Shown: positions 24,511 through 33,347 of the stretch, piece by piece
How positions within the stretch are numbered: the stretch's first letter is position 1
Layout: the number at the start of each line of letters is the position of its first letter
Assembly: GCA_965243625.1 (NCBI GenBank)
Contig: CBDEVI010000002.1
Coordinates: 992,001-1,056,000, forward strand
Length of the DNA: 64,000 bases
Origin: JAJECS01 sp965243625
GTDB taxonomy: Bacteria; Chloroflexota; UBA11872
Direction of reading: 5' to 3'
Translations under genes and position numbers: made by a program
The notes under the pieces: model-generated
Databases searched by the model: none
What the model was told of the DNA's origin: nothing
The model's input: the letters and a program-made list of their open reading frames with translations, nothing else

Positions 24511-26772
24511 CTATTGGCTGCTGGCCGACTCTCTCCGAACCAGCATCACATGATCGAGCATCAAGCGCGGCCGGTCGCCAATCTCGTGGTTGAAGATTTC
24601 TAGCTGGAGCTCTTTGCCGGCGAATTGGCGCAACGGATAGATCACCATGTCAAAGACCCCCCAGTCGGGGCCGCGCCACACGGCGACTGCTTCTCCATCG
24701 GCCAGCAGGCGCAGGCCCACGAATTCATGCCATTCCCCGGCGATGAGGAACATCAGGTATTGATCGTCCCGGGCCGTGAATGTCGGGGAGGTTGCGCGGC
24801 CCGTGCGCTCCCACTTCCCCGGATAGTACGTCGTGAGAAAACCAGGGCCCACGTGCCCTCGAACTGGTTCCACGCGGTCGTTGAACGGAGCCAGAATATG
24901 GTTGGTGACCGCTTTGCCCTCGCGTCGCCAGCCATCCAATCCCCGGTCCTCGAAGCGCCCGAGAAACTCCTCGCCCACGTAGCGCACGCCGTCTTTCACA
25001 AACCGGTTGCCGGCCGGATCGTCCTGCGAGAAGCGATTGTTGGCTCGCAGCCCTAAGTCGCCGAATCGGTCGTTCGCCCACGCGTGGTCGTAGACCTTGA
25101 ACGGCATCCAGAGTCCCGGGCCAACTCGGACCCCATAGTCGGCCCGGTCCAGCGCCTCGGCTTCGGACGCTGTCGCGTTGTAGACAATGAGATTAACCGA
25201 ACGTCCCTGCAGGTAGCCCGGGGGTGGTGCGCGGTCATGGGCGACCAGTCGCCGACTCGCAGAATGGGTGACCGGATTGCGGGCCACCGTCGCATCCGTG
25301 AGACCTACGAGGTCGATGACCGTTAAGTCAGGCAGATAGTAGGGAAGGATGCCGATGGCACCCCTAGGCATAACGGCGTCGGCAGGAATCGTCCCGCGGT
25401 CGGCATCCTCGTAGGGCTTCCACCGGCGTATTTCCCGGATGGCAAAGCCTTGGTGTTGGTGGACCCTCTGGCCGATGAGATGTTGGTTGGAGATCGTGCG
25501 CAGGTCATTGGAAATACCGACGAGCGCCGGCATTGCCGGCGCGGCCAGCAACCAGGCGGCATTTGACTCGTCGAGCACCACTTGGGGCGAGATCTCGCGC
25601 TCCGGGATGGGCATTTCGGGGCCCTTGAACAGCAGAACCATCTGAATCGCGCTGGCATAGAAGACGACCGGCGCGAACAGCGCGACCGCCAGGGTCCGAG
25701 GTCCGACCAGCCGCAACCTCCCAGATCCGCTGCTCAGCACACCGGAGAGCCGCCCTCCGAGCCTCGCAAGTCCATCGGCGGCCGCCACCGCCAGCAACGG
25801 CCAGTAGAAGTCCATGGGCCGGTATTCGAAGTGATCCCCACCGATCTCGAACAGGTAGAGCATGTTCGTCCCGACCAGGAGCAGCACCAGCGCGTAGATC
25901 CCATCGCGGTGCTCTCGCCACCGACCCCCCAGGGCCACCAACGCCAGTGGGATCAGCAGATACAGCCCCGTTTCAATGGCCGCGGCCGACAGGTAGCGAT
26001 ACCCCGACTCGTACCACGAGCCCACGTGCTTCGCGTAGTACGTGTTTGGCAGCCATTCGCCGTAGTACCGATACCGCGCCAGAAAGTGCCCGCCGATCAG
26101 CACTACGAAGGGGCCTGCCAGCGCCACCGTCCCGCGCCAGTCCAACTGCCGCGCCGTGAACCACCGGTGCGCCGCAAACCATCCCACGCAGCACGCTGCC
26201 ACCAGCAGGCCTTCCGGCCGCGTCAACGCCGCGGCGGCCAGGCTTAGTGAGACCACCAGCAACCCTCGGCGGTTCGCGCCGAACACACTCAGGCAAGCCA
26301 CCGCCGCCAGCGTGAAGAAGGTGAACTGCCGCGTCTCCAGCCCACCGCCCGATGTCCACACGGCGAAAGTCGCGCTGCTGCCGATCAACCCCAGCGCCAT
26401 CCAGGCCAACAGTCCCCGGTGGCGCAGGAACGGCATTCGCGCCACCCACCACAGCATCACGGCGATCGTGCCCACGGTGTAGGCGACCGACAGCCACTGG
26501 GCCACGTCCTCCGGCCGGATGCCCAGCACGCGCCAGATCGCGGCCAGCTCGAGCACCCACAGGAAGTTGGTGTAGCCCTCCACGTACTCGCCGGGATTGA
26601 AGACCAATCCATGACCCTCCAGAAGGTTGCGCACATAGCGAAAGCTGATGAAGGCGTCGTCGGTGATGAACCAGGCCGCGCTCGCCAGCCATCCCAGCAG
26701 CGCCAACCAGGGGAGAAAGACCACCGCGACGAGCACACGCCTCGGGTGCGGCGCCTGCCTCAGGCGGCGCAT
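24511..26772 (-). CDS. GT-C type membrane glycosyltransferase, tandem copy 2
   Basis: 753 residues from the ATG at 26772, same domain plan as copy 1. Across the first 390 residues it differs from copy 1 at only about 29 positions by eye, including DDAFIS for DDAYIS and a cluster at TNMLYLFE. The extracytoplasmic region (about 395-580) is far more changed and resembles copy 3 (VNLIVYNATASEAEALDRAD; WMPFKV), while the TGRATSPTFTARDD segment matches copy 4 and the tail RRESASSQ equals copy 3. No frameshift or internal stop, so purifying selection is likely. Confidence 0.85.
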   Translation of the reverse strand: MRRLRQAPHPRRVLVAVVFLPWLALLGWLASAAWFITDDAFISFRYVRNLLEGHGLVFNPGEYVEGYTNFLWVLELAAIWRVLGIRPEDVAQWLSVAYTVGTIAVMLWWVARMPFLRHRGLLAWMALGLIGSSATFAVWTSGGGLETRQFTFFTLAAVACLSVFGANRRGLLVVSLSLAAAALTRPEGLLVAACCVGWFAAHRWFTARQLDWRGTVALAGPFVVLIGGHFLARYRYYGEWLPNTYYAKHVGSWYESGYRYLSAAAIETGLYLLIPLALVALGGRWREHRDGIYALVLLLVGTNMLYLFEIGGDHFEYRPMDFYWPLLAVAAADGLARLGGRLSGVLSSGSGRLRLVGPRTLAVALFAPVVFYASAIQMVLLFKGPEMPIPEREISPQVVLDESNAAWLLAAPAMPALVGISNDLRTISNQHLIGQRVHQHQGFAIREIRRWKPYEDADRGTIPADAVMPRGAIGILPYYLPDLTVIDLVGLTDATVARNPVTHSASRRLVAHDRAPPPGYLQGRSVNLIVYNATASEAEALDRADYGVRVGPGLWMPFKVYDHAWANDRFGDLGLRANNRFSQDDPAGNRFVKDGVRYVGEEFLGRFEDRGLDGWRREGKAVTNHILAPFNDRVEPVRGHVGPGFLTTYYPGKWERTGRATSPTFTARDDQYLMFLIAGEWHEFVGLRLLADGEAVAVWRGPDWGVFDMVIYPLRQFAGKELQLEIFNHEIGDRPRLMLDHVMLVRRESASSQ

Positions 26773-26781
26773 GGCATCCAA

Positions 26782-26909
26782 TCTTGGGGCTGATGCGGGG
26801 CGCCGGCCGGGCGCATCGAGCCAACGGCTACGCCCGCGTCCGTGAATTCGGCGATCGGCGCAGGCCGAGCCGCACGGTGCAACGGCAAGCGACTGTCGGT
26901 CATGCGCAG
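26782..26909 (-). pseudogene. Decayed fragment of the enolase-superfamily gene 5' end
   Basis: It lies exactly 2421 bases from the equivalent fragment near 24488 and aligns with it, but the start codon position is CTG and the first residues read LRMTDSRLPLHR in place of MRITDIRSLLHR. More substitutions than in the copy 1 spacer show that it is not maintained as a coding sequence. It adjoins the start of glycosyltransferase copy 2. Confidence 0.72.
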
Positions 26910-26931
26910 GGTTCGTGTGCCATCCGGGCGG

Positions 26932-29202
26932 CTATTGGCTGCTCGCCGACTCTCTCCGAACCAGCATCACATGATCGAGCATCAAGCGCGGCCGGTCGCC
27001 AATCTCGTGGTTGAAGATCTCCAGCTGCAGCTCTTTGCCGGCGAGTTGGCGCAACGGATAGATCATCATGTCAAAGGACGCCCAGTTGGCGCCGCGCCAG
27101 ACGGCGACTTCTTCTCCATCGGCCAGCAGGCGCAGGCCCACCAGGTCATGCCGTTCCCCGGCGATGAGGAACATCAGGTATTGATCGTCGCGGGCCGTGA
27201 ATGCCGGCGAGTACGCCTCCCCCGTGCGCTCCCATTTGCCCGGGTAATAGGTCGTGAGAAACCCAGGGCCCACGTGCCCTCGAACCGGGTACACGCGGTC
27301 GTAGAACGGACCCAGAATATGGTTGGTGACCGCTTTGCCCTCGCGTCGCCAGCCATCCAACCCCCGGTCCTCGAAGCGCCCGAGAAACTGCTCCCCCACA
27401 TAGCGCACGCCGTCTTGCACAAACCGGTTGCCGGCCGGGTCGGTCTGCGAGAAGCGATCCCTTGCACGCAGGTCCATGTCGCCAAACCGCTCATTCGCCC
27501 ACGTGTGGTCGTCAACCTTGAACGGCATCCAGACTCCCGGGCCAACTCGAAGCGCATAGTCGGCCCGGGCCAGCGCCTCGGCTTCGGACGCTGCCGCGTC
27601 GTAGATCCGGATGTTGACCGCGCGTCGCTGCAAATAGCCGGGGGGCGGACTGCGATCGTGGGCCAGGACGCGCTGGCTGTTCGATCGGGTGACCGGATTG
27701 CGGGCAACCGTTGCATCCGTGAGCCCCAAGGTGTCGACGACCGTTAGGCCAGGCAAAAAGTATGGAGCAATGCCGACAGTCGTCATCGGCATCACGGCGT
27801 CGCCAGGAATCGCCTCGCGGTCGGCAGCCTCGTAGGGCTTCCACCCGCGGAGTCGCCGAATGGCGAAGTTGTGGAGTTGGTGGACCCTGTGGCCGACGAA
27901 ATCGTGGTCGGAGAGCGAGCGCAGGTCGTTGGACAATGCCACGAGCGCCGGCATTCCGGGCGCGGCCAGTATCCCGGCAGCATTCTGGTCATCAAGCACT
28001 ACCTGTGGCGGAAGGGTATCTGGGGTATGGAGCAATGCTCGGCCTTCGAATAGCAGAGCGCCCTGAATCGCGCCGGAGTAGAAGAGCAGCGGCGCGAACA
28101 GGATGATCGCCAGCGTCCGAGGCCCGGCCCACGGCAGGCGTCGGGTCAACTGCTGAAGCCAGCCGGACAGCCCAGCGCCCAAGCGGACCACCCCCTCAGC
28201 CGCCGGCACCGCCAGCAACGGCCAGTAGTAGTCCATCGGCCGAAACTCGAAGTGGTCGCCGCCAATCTCGAACAGATAGGCCAGGTGCGTCCCGACGAGG
28301 ACCAGCACCAGCGCGTAGATCCCATCGCGGTGCTCCCGCCAGCGACCCCGCAGCGCCACCAACGCCAGTGGGATCAGCAGATACAGCCCCGTCTCAATGG
28401 CCGCGGCCCACACATATCGAAACCCGGCCTCGTACCACGGGCCCACGTGTTTCGCGTAGTACGTGTTCGGCAGCCACTCGCCGTAGTACCGATACCGTGC
28501 CAGGAAGTGCCCGCCAATCAGCACCACAAACGGTCCGGCCAGCGCCAACGTCCCGCGCCAGTCCAGCTGCCGCGCCGTGAACCACCGGTGCACCGCGAAC
28601 CAGCCCACGCAGCACGCCGCCACGAGCAGGCCCTCCGGCCGCGTCAACGCCGCGGCGCCCAGGCTCAACGAGGCCGCCAGGAGCGCCCAGCGGTTGGCCC
28701 CGAACACGCTCAGAGCGGCCACCGCAACCAGGACGAAGAACGTGAACTGCCGCGTCTCCAGCCCACCACCGGACGTCCAAACGGCGAAGGTCGCGCTGCT
28801 GCAGATCAACCCCAGCGCCATCCACGTCAACAGTCCCCGGTGGCGCAGGAACGGCGTCCGCGCCACCCACCACAGCATCACGGCAATCGTGCCCACGGTG
28901 TAGGCGACCGACAGCCACTGCGCCACGTGTTCGGGGCGGATCCCAAATAGGCGCCAAATCGCCGCCAACTCGAGCACCCACAGGAAGTTGGTGTAGCCCT
29001 CCACGAATTCGCCGGGGTTGAAGACGAGGCCGTGCCCGTCGAGCAGGTTACGCACGTAGCGAAAACTGATATAGGCGTCGTCGGTGATGAACCACGCCAC
29101 ACTCGCCAACCAGCCCAGAAGCACGAACCAGGGGAGACACAGCAGCCCGGCGGCGACCCAACCAGGCCGCGGCACTCGCACCAATCGTTCCAACGCGGTC
29201 AA
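26932..29202 (-). CDS. GT-C type membrane glycosyltransferase, tandem copy 3
   Basis: 756 residues. The N-terminus MTALERLVRVPRPGWV matches copy 4 and not copies 1 and 2, and no ATG is available: the frame starts with TTG at 29202 or one of the following TTG/GTG codons. ITDDAYISFRY is conserved. The domain after residue 395 differs (LLHTPDTLPPQVVLDDQNAAG), with FVGHRVHQLHNF and IYDAAASEAEALARADY resembling copy 2, while GPFYDRVYPV and TGEAYSPAFTARDD match copy 1. The membrane half and the last 160 residues are the most conserved parts. Confidence 0.84.
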   Translation of the reverse strand: MTALERLVRVPRPGWVAAGLLCLPWFVLLGWLASVAWFITDDAYISFRYVRNLLDGHGLVFNPGEFVEGYTNFLWVLELAAIWRLFGIRPEHVAQWLSVAYTVGTIAVMLWWVARTPFLRHRGLLTWMALGLICSSATFAVWTSGGGLETRQFTFFVLVAVAALSVFGANRWALLAASLSLGAAALTRPEGLLVAACCVGWFAVHRWFTARQLDWRGTLALAGPFVVLIGGHFLARYRYYGEWLPNTYYAKHVGPWYEAGFRYVWAAAIETGLYLLIPLALVALRGRWREHRDGIYALVLVLVGTHLAYLFEIGGDHFEFRPMDYYWPLLAVPAAEGVVRLGAGLSGWLQQLTRRLPWAGPRTLAIILFAPLLFYSGAIQGALLFEGRALLHTPDTLPPQVVLDDQNAAGILAAPGMPALVALSNDLRSLSDHDFVGHRVHQLHNFAIRRLRGWKPYEAADREAIPGDAVMPMTTVGIAPYFLPGLTVVDTLGLTDATVARNPVTRSNSQRVLAHDRSPPPGYLQRRAVNIRIYDAAASEAEALARADYALRVGPGVWMPFKVDDHTWANERFGDMDLRARDRFSQTDPAGNRFVQDGVRYVGEQFLGRFEDRGLDGWRREGKAVTNHILGPFYDRVYPVRGHVGPGFLTTYYPGKWERTGEAYSPAFTARDDQYLMFLIAGERHDLVGLRLLADGEEVAVWRGANWASFDMMIYPLRQLAGKELQLEIFNHEIGDRPRLMLDHVMLVRRESASSQ

Positions 29203-29321
29203 ATGCCCGTCAGATGCGAGCTGGCGGCGACGGACATCAGGCCAGGTTCAGCGCCCGCAGCCCGATGCGCAGCAGCAAGCGAGTGTCGGTTCGGCGCGTT
29301 TCCATTGCACGAAATGGACGA
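29203..29321 (-). pseudogene. Chimeric scar: DapA-like gene 3' end joined to enolase-gene 5' end
   Basis: Plus-strand bases 29203-29260 match 31593-31650 closely, including the last seven codons (LRALNLA) and stop (29237-29239) of the DapA-like gene. The next 40 bases contain a decayed copy of the enolase-gene 5' end (minus strand ACCGACACTCGCTTGCTG). The order dapA-end then enolase-start is exactly what a tandem duplication with one breakpoint in each flanking gene would leave. The remaining 20 bases lead into the copy 4 stop codon. Confidence 0.82.
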
Positions 29322-31592
29322 TCAATGGCTACCTGACGACTCTGGCCGAGCCAGCATCACATGATCGAGCATGAGGCGCGGCCGGTCACCAATCTCATGG
29401 TTGAAGATTTCGAGCTGCAGCTCTCTGCCGGCAACGTCGCGCAACGGATACACTACCAACTCAAACGCCTCCCAGTTGGCGCCACGCCACAGGGCAACCT
29501 CTTCGCCGTCGGCCAGCAGCCGCAGGCCCACGCGCTCGTGCGCCTCTCCGGCAATCAGGAACACGAGGTATTGATCGTCCCGCGCCGTAAACGTCGGAGA
29601 CGTCGCCCGGCCCGTCCGTTCCCATTTGCCGGGGTAATAGGTCGTCAGGAATCCCGGGCCGACATGTCCGCGCACGGGAAAGATCCGATCATCGAAGGGC
29701 GCCAATTCGTGATTGGTGACCGCTTTTTCGTCCCGCTGCCAGCCATCCAGATCGGTCCCGTCAAAGCGACCGAGAAACTGCTCGCCCACATACCGAACGC
29801 CGTCTTTCGCCAGGCGATTCCCGGCCGGATCGGTCTGTGAGAAACGATTGGTGGCGCGCAGATCCATGTCGCCAAATCGTTTGTTGGCCCAAGCGTGATC
29901 GAAGACGTCGAACGGCATCCAAGTTCCTGGGCCAACCCTGAGCGCGTAGTTGGTCCGAGCCAGCGCCTCGGCTTCGGTGGCAACGGCCGTCGAGAGACGG
30001 ATGTTCACTCCCCGGCGCTGAAGATAGCCAGGCGGCGCCGAGCGGTCGTGAGCGATTCGCCGCTCACGGTTCGTCAGCGTGACCGGATTGCGCGCAATGG
30101 TGTGGTCGGCCAGCCCAAACAGATCGATCACCGTGAGGTTCGGCACGTAGTAGGAGACGATTCCGATGGTCGACAAATACATCACGGCATCGGTTGGAAT
30201 GACCAGGCGAGAGGATTCCTCATAGGGCTGCCATCGGGGTATCGCCGGAGCGTTGTATTGGTGGTGTTGCTGGGTCCGCAGGCCGACGAAATGCGGCTCG
30301 GAGGCCAAGCGCAGGTCATTTGATACCGCCACGAGCGCCGGCATCCCCGGCGCGGCCTGCAACCACCCGGAGTTTGATGCATCGAGCACGACTTGCGGGG
30401 GGACGCCCCAATCGGGACGGGGCACTTCCTTGCTCTCGAACAGGAGGAGTGCCTGAATTGCGCCGGCGTAGAAGAGCAACGGCACAAATAGCGCGACCGC
30501 CAGCGTCCGAGGACCGGCCCAGCGCCAGTGGTGCGACCAGCGATTGAGCGAACTGGACAGCCCGCCGCCCAATCGGACAAGCCCCTCAGCCGCCGGGACC
30601 GCCAGCAACGGCCAGTAGTAGTCCATCGGTCGGTATTCGTAGAGGTCACCGCCTATCTCGAGCAGATAGGCCAAGTGCGTTCCGACCAGCAGCAGCACCA
30701 GCACATAGATCCCATCCCGGTGCTCCCGCCACCGACCCCGCAGCGCCACCACCGCCAGTGGAATCAGCAGATACAGCCCGGTCTCAATGGCCGCAGCCCA
30801 CAAATACCGAAACCCCGACTCGTACCACGGACCCACATGCTTCGCGTAGTAGGTGTTCGGCAGCCATTCGCCGTAGTACCGATACCGCGCCAGAAAGTGG
30901 CCGCCAATCAGCACCACGAAGGGGCCGGCCAAAGCCAACGTGCCGCGCCAGTCCACCTGCCGAGCCGTGAACCACCGGTGCGCCGCGAACCAGCCGACAC
31001 AGCACGCCGCCACGAGCAGGCCTTCGGGCCGCGTCAACGCCGCGGCGGCCAGGCTCAGCGACGCCGCCAGCAGCGCCCAGCGATTGGCCCCGAACACGCT
31101 CAGCGCGGCCACCGCGACCAGGGCGAAGAAGGTGAACTGTCGCGTCTCCAGCCCGCCGCCCGAGGTCCACACGGCAAAGGCGGCGCTGCCGCAGATCAAC
31201 CCCAGCGCCATCCAGGCGATGAGTCCTCGGTGACGCAGGAAGGGCATCCGCGCCACCCACCACAGCAGCACGGCAATCGTGCCCACGGTGTAGACGACCG
31301 AGAGCCACTGCGCCACGTCTTCAGGGCGAACCCCGAACAGGCGCCAGATCGCGGCCAGCTCGAGCACCCACAAGAAGTTGGTGTAGCCCTCCACGTACTC
31401 GCCGGGATTGAAGACCAACCCGTGCCCGTCCAGCAGGTTGCGCACGTAGCGAAAGCTGATGAAGGCGTCGTCGGTGATGAACCAGCTCACGCTCGCCAAC
31501 CAGCCCAGCAGCACGAACCAGGGGAGACACAGCAACCCGGTGACGACCCAACCAGGCCGCGGCACTCGCACCAGCCGTTCCAACGCCGTCAA
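29322..31592 (-). CDS. GT-C type membrane glycosyltransferase, tandem copy 4
   Basis: 756 residues starting from TTG at 31592 (no ATG near). The N-terminal 390 residues are close to copy 3 (ANRWALLAASLSL in both), with ITDDAFISFRY. The extracytoplasmic domain is the most diverged of the four: TQQHHQYNAPAIPRW, MYLSTIGIVSYYVPNLTVIDL and GLADHTIARNP, but RLSTAVATEAEALARTNY recalls copy 1, and TGRATSPTFTARDD equals copy 2. The tail ends RPESSGSH. Being next to the intact DapA-like gene, with the junction scar on its other side, this is probably the unit nearest the original gene position. Confidence 0.84.
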   Translation of the reverse strand: MTALERLVRVPRPGWVVTGLLCLPWFVLLGWLASVSWFITDDAFISFRYVRNLLDGHGLVFNPGEYVEGYTNFLWVLELAAIWRLFGVRPEDVAQWLSVVYTVGTIAVLLWWVARMPFLRHRGLIAWMALGLICGSAAFAVWTSGGGLETRQFTFFALVAVAALSVFGANRWALLAASLSLAAAALTRPEGLLVAACCVGWFAAHRWFTARQVDWRGTLALAGPFVVLIGGHFLARYRYYGEWLPNTYYAKHVGPWYESGFRYLWAAAIETGLYLLIPLAVVALRGRWREHRDGIYVLVLLLVGTHLAYLLEIGGDLYEYRPMDYYWPLLAVPAAEGLVRLGGGLSSSLNRWSHHWRWAGPRTLAVALFVPLLFYAGAIQALLLFESKEVPRPDWGVPPQVVLDASNSGWLQAAPGMPALVAVSNDLRLASEPHFVGLRTQQHHQYNAPAIPRWQPYEESSRLVIPTDAVMYLSTIGIVSYYVPNLTVIDLFGLADHTIARNPVTLTNRERRIAHDRSAPPGYLQRRGVNIRLSTAVATEAEALARTNYALRVGPGTWMPFDVFDHAWANKRFGDMDLRATNRFSQTDPAGNRLAKDGVRYVGEQFLGRFDGTDLDGWQRDEKAVTNHELAPFDDRIFPVRGHVGPGFLTTYYPGKWERTGRATSPTFTARDDQYLVFLIAGEAHERVGLRLLADGEEVALWRGANWEAFELVVYPLRDVAGRELQLEIFNHEIGDRPRLMLDHVMLARPESSGSH

Positions 31593-31626
31593 GTGCCCGT
31601 CGGATGCAAGCCGGCGGCCAGGGACA

Positions 31627-32520
31627 TCAGGCCAGGTTCAGCGCCCGGAGCGCTTCGCGCAGGTCGGCGATCTCCTCGTCGGTGAGGTTCGGCGCCGGCG
31701 AGCGCCGCCAGCGCGGCGATACGCCATGCGCCTCGCCCATGGACGCGAAGAAGCCGTTGCCGCCGACCCGACACGCCGCCACCAGCGGCCCGATGGCCAA
31801 CTCCGAGCGCTCGATGGTCGCCCACGCCGTGGCACCGTCGCCCCGCTGCAACGCGTCCCAATAGGTCATCGCCGGTTCGGGAAATGAGCGCACGAACACA
31901 TCCAGCCAGGAACGGCAGCCGTGAGGCCACAGAAGGTGGTGGCGCTTCATGCCCCCGCCGCCGGTCATCGGCCAGCGGTCGCCCCAGCGCATCAGGACCT
32001 CGTGGGCGTAGCCGAGGTCGATGTCTTCCTTGAATGCCAGCAGGTTTGGCTCGTCCTCGACCAGCTCGCAGGTGCGCAGCGGCACGTCGCCCACGAACAT
32101 CACGCGCGTCTGCTGCGCCACGCCGCGGTACCAATCCGCCAGCGACTCGGGCGTGCCTCGCGCCCACTCGGCCGGACGAGCCATGTACAGATCGAAGCCC
32201 AGCTCGTCCACATACGCCGCGAATTCGCGCGCCTTGTTGAGCCCCCACATGGCGTCGCAGGCAATGGTGACCGCGCGCCGCCCGACGTGATCGATCACGA
32301 TGCGGTGAATCTCAGCAACCTCGTCGTCGGTGAGCAGCGACACCAGCCCCTCGCCCCACGTGAGCATGATGACCTCGACGCCGGCGTCGAGCGACACGTC
32401 GATGGTGGCGCGCATGCCGTCCGGATCGATCTCGCCTTCGGGAGTGAACTTGGTCGGCAATGGATTCACCGGCCCGCGCAGCCGGGCCTGGATTTCGTCG
32501 GCGCTGCGCCAGTGACTCAC
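31627..32520 (-). CDS. Dihydrodipicolinate synthase/N-acetylneuraminate lyase family protein
   Basis: A 297-residue class I aldolase-type protein. GPVNPLPTKFTPEGEID begins the barrel, and the Schiff-base lysine is in LLAFKEDID (about 172-180). Family members cleave or condense 2-keto acids, including sugar-acid aldolases and 2-keto-3-deoxy acid dehydratases. The GTG at 32520 is chosen so that the barrel begins about 20 residues in; a GTG at 32559 would overlap the upstream SDR gene by 20 bases. It follows an SDR and an amidohydrolase on the same strand; the set suggests breakdown of a sugar acid or lactone. Its 3' end is duplicated at 29237. Confidence 0.85.
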   Translation of the reverse strand: MSHWRSADEIQARLRGPVNPLPTKFTPEGEIDPDGMRATIDVSLDAGVEVIMLTWGEGLVSLLTDDEVAEIHRIVIDHVGRRAVTIACDAMWGLNKAREFAAYVDELGFDLYMARPAEWARGTPESLADWYRGVAQQTRVMFVGDVPLRTCELVEDEPNLLAFKEDIDLGYAHEVLMRWGDRWPMTGGGGMKRHHLLWPHGCRSWLDVFVRSFPEPAMTYWDALQRGDGATAWATIERSELAIGPLVAACRVGGNGFFASMGEAHGVSPRWRRSPAPNLTDEEIADLREALRALNLA

Positions 32521-32539
32521 GCGCGCGTGCCGTCGGCCC

Positions 32540-33304
32540 TCATACCATGAGCTCCCCACCGGTTATGTCAACTGCTGCGCCGGTCATGTAGCCGGCACGC
32601 TCGGACGCGAGGAACGCCACCAGCTCCGCGACTTCCTCAGGCTGACCGAGGCGCTGCAGCGGAATCGAGGGAATATAGGCTTCGATGCGTTCCCTGGGCC
32701 ACGCCTCATTGATCATCTGCGTGTCGATCATGCCCGGGCACACCGCGTTGACGGTGATCCCGTGCACTGCAAGCTCCAGGGCCGACGCGCGCGTGATGCC
32801 CAGCACCGCCGCCTTGGATGCCGTGTAGTGGGCGCCCGCCACCGTGCTGACGTTCTTGCCCGCCGTCGATGAGAAGTTGACGATGCGTCCATAGCCATTG
32901 GCGGCCATCGGTCCCATTGCGGCTTGAATGAATGTGAACACGGCCTGCACGTTGACCGCGAACACCAGGGACCACTCGTCATCGGTGATCTCGTCGATCT
33001 TTCGGTGGAATGCGACGCCCGCGTTGTTGACGAGCACATCCAGCCGTCCGTAGTGGTCGGCCACCTCCGCCACGATGGCGCGCACGCGGTCTCGATCGGA
33101 GACGTCGCCGGGCACCGCCAGCGACTCGGCCCCGCAGGCCTCGGCCGTGGCCGCCGTTGCTTCCGGGTTCAGATCGTTCACGGCTACCCGCGCACCGCGC
33201 GCCGTCAAGAGCTCCGCTATCGCCCGTCCCATGCCCCGGGCCGCTCCCGTGACCAGGGCCACGCGACCGTCAAAATCACCTGCCACCGTTGGCCTCCAAT
33301 CCAT
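32540..33304 (-). CDS. SDR family oxidoreductase
   Basis: A 254-residue classical short-chain dehydrogenase: TGAARGMGRAIAE is the nucleotide-binding loop, VLVNNAGVAFH the NNAG strand, NFSSTAGKNVSTVAGAHYTASKAAVLG the Ser-Tyr-Lys catalytic region, and YMTGAAVDITGGELMV the C-terminus. ATG at 33304 follows GAGG. It sits between an amidohydrolase and the DapA-like aldolase on the same strand, so it may oxidise an intermediate of the same pathway. Two more SDRs at 43807-45329 are not close relatives. Confidence 0.92.
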   Translation of the reverse strand: MDWRPTVAGDFDGRVALVTGAARGMGRAIAELLTARGARVAVNDLNPEATAATAEACGAESLAVPGDVSDRDRVRAIVAEVADHYGRLDVLVNNAGVAFHRKIDEITDDEWSLVFAVNVQAVFTFIQAAMGPMAANGYGRIVNFSSTAGKNVSTVAGAHYTASKAAVLGITRASALELAVHGITVNAVCPGMIDTQMINEAWPRERIEAYIPSIPLQRLGQPEEVAELVAFLASERAGYMTGAAVDITGGELMV

Positions 33305-33347
33305 CACCTCGGGCGATTGTGCCTCATGGCCGTGCCGCCGAACGCCA

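Larger units (their letters stand above)
22060..31650 (-). repeat. Tandem amplification of a glycosyltransferase gene (four units)
   Basis: The 3' ends of the four paralogous genes are at 22090, 24511, 26932 and 29322, giving unit lengths of 2421, 2421 and 2390 bases. Spacer sequence repeats along with the genes. Each unit begins (plus strand) with the 5' end of an enolase-superfamily gene; the last junction (29203-29321) also contains the 3' end of the DapA-like gene, the true copy of which starts at 31627. The units are diverged throughout, so this is not an assembly repeat. Confidence 0.9.

Noticed and set aside
24421..24603. Plus-strand 60-codon frames repeated at the 3' end of each glycosyltransferase unit
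   Set aside because: They recur only because the units are duplicated; they are antisense to the glycosyltransferase C-terminus and the enolase fragment, with no sign of independent coding.
22060..31650. Composite transposon or insertion-sequence-driven amplification
   Set aside because: No transposase, terminal inverted repeats or target-site duplications are visible; the junctions contain flanking gene ends, as in recombination-type tandem duplication.
22060..31650. Assembly artefact duplicating one glycosyltransferase gene
   Set aside because: The copies differ at many positions with conserved frame, and spacers have decayed to different extents, so they are genuine old duplicates.
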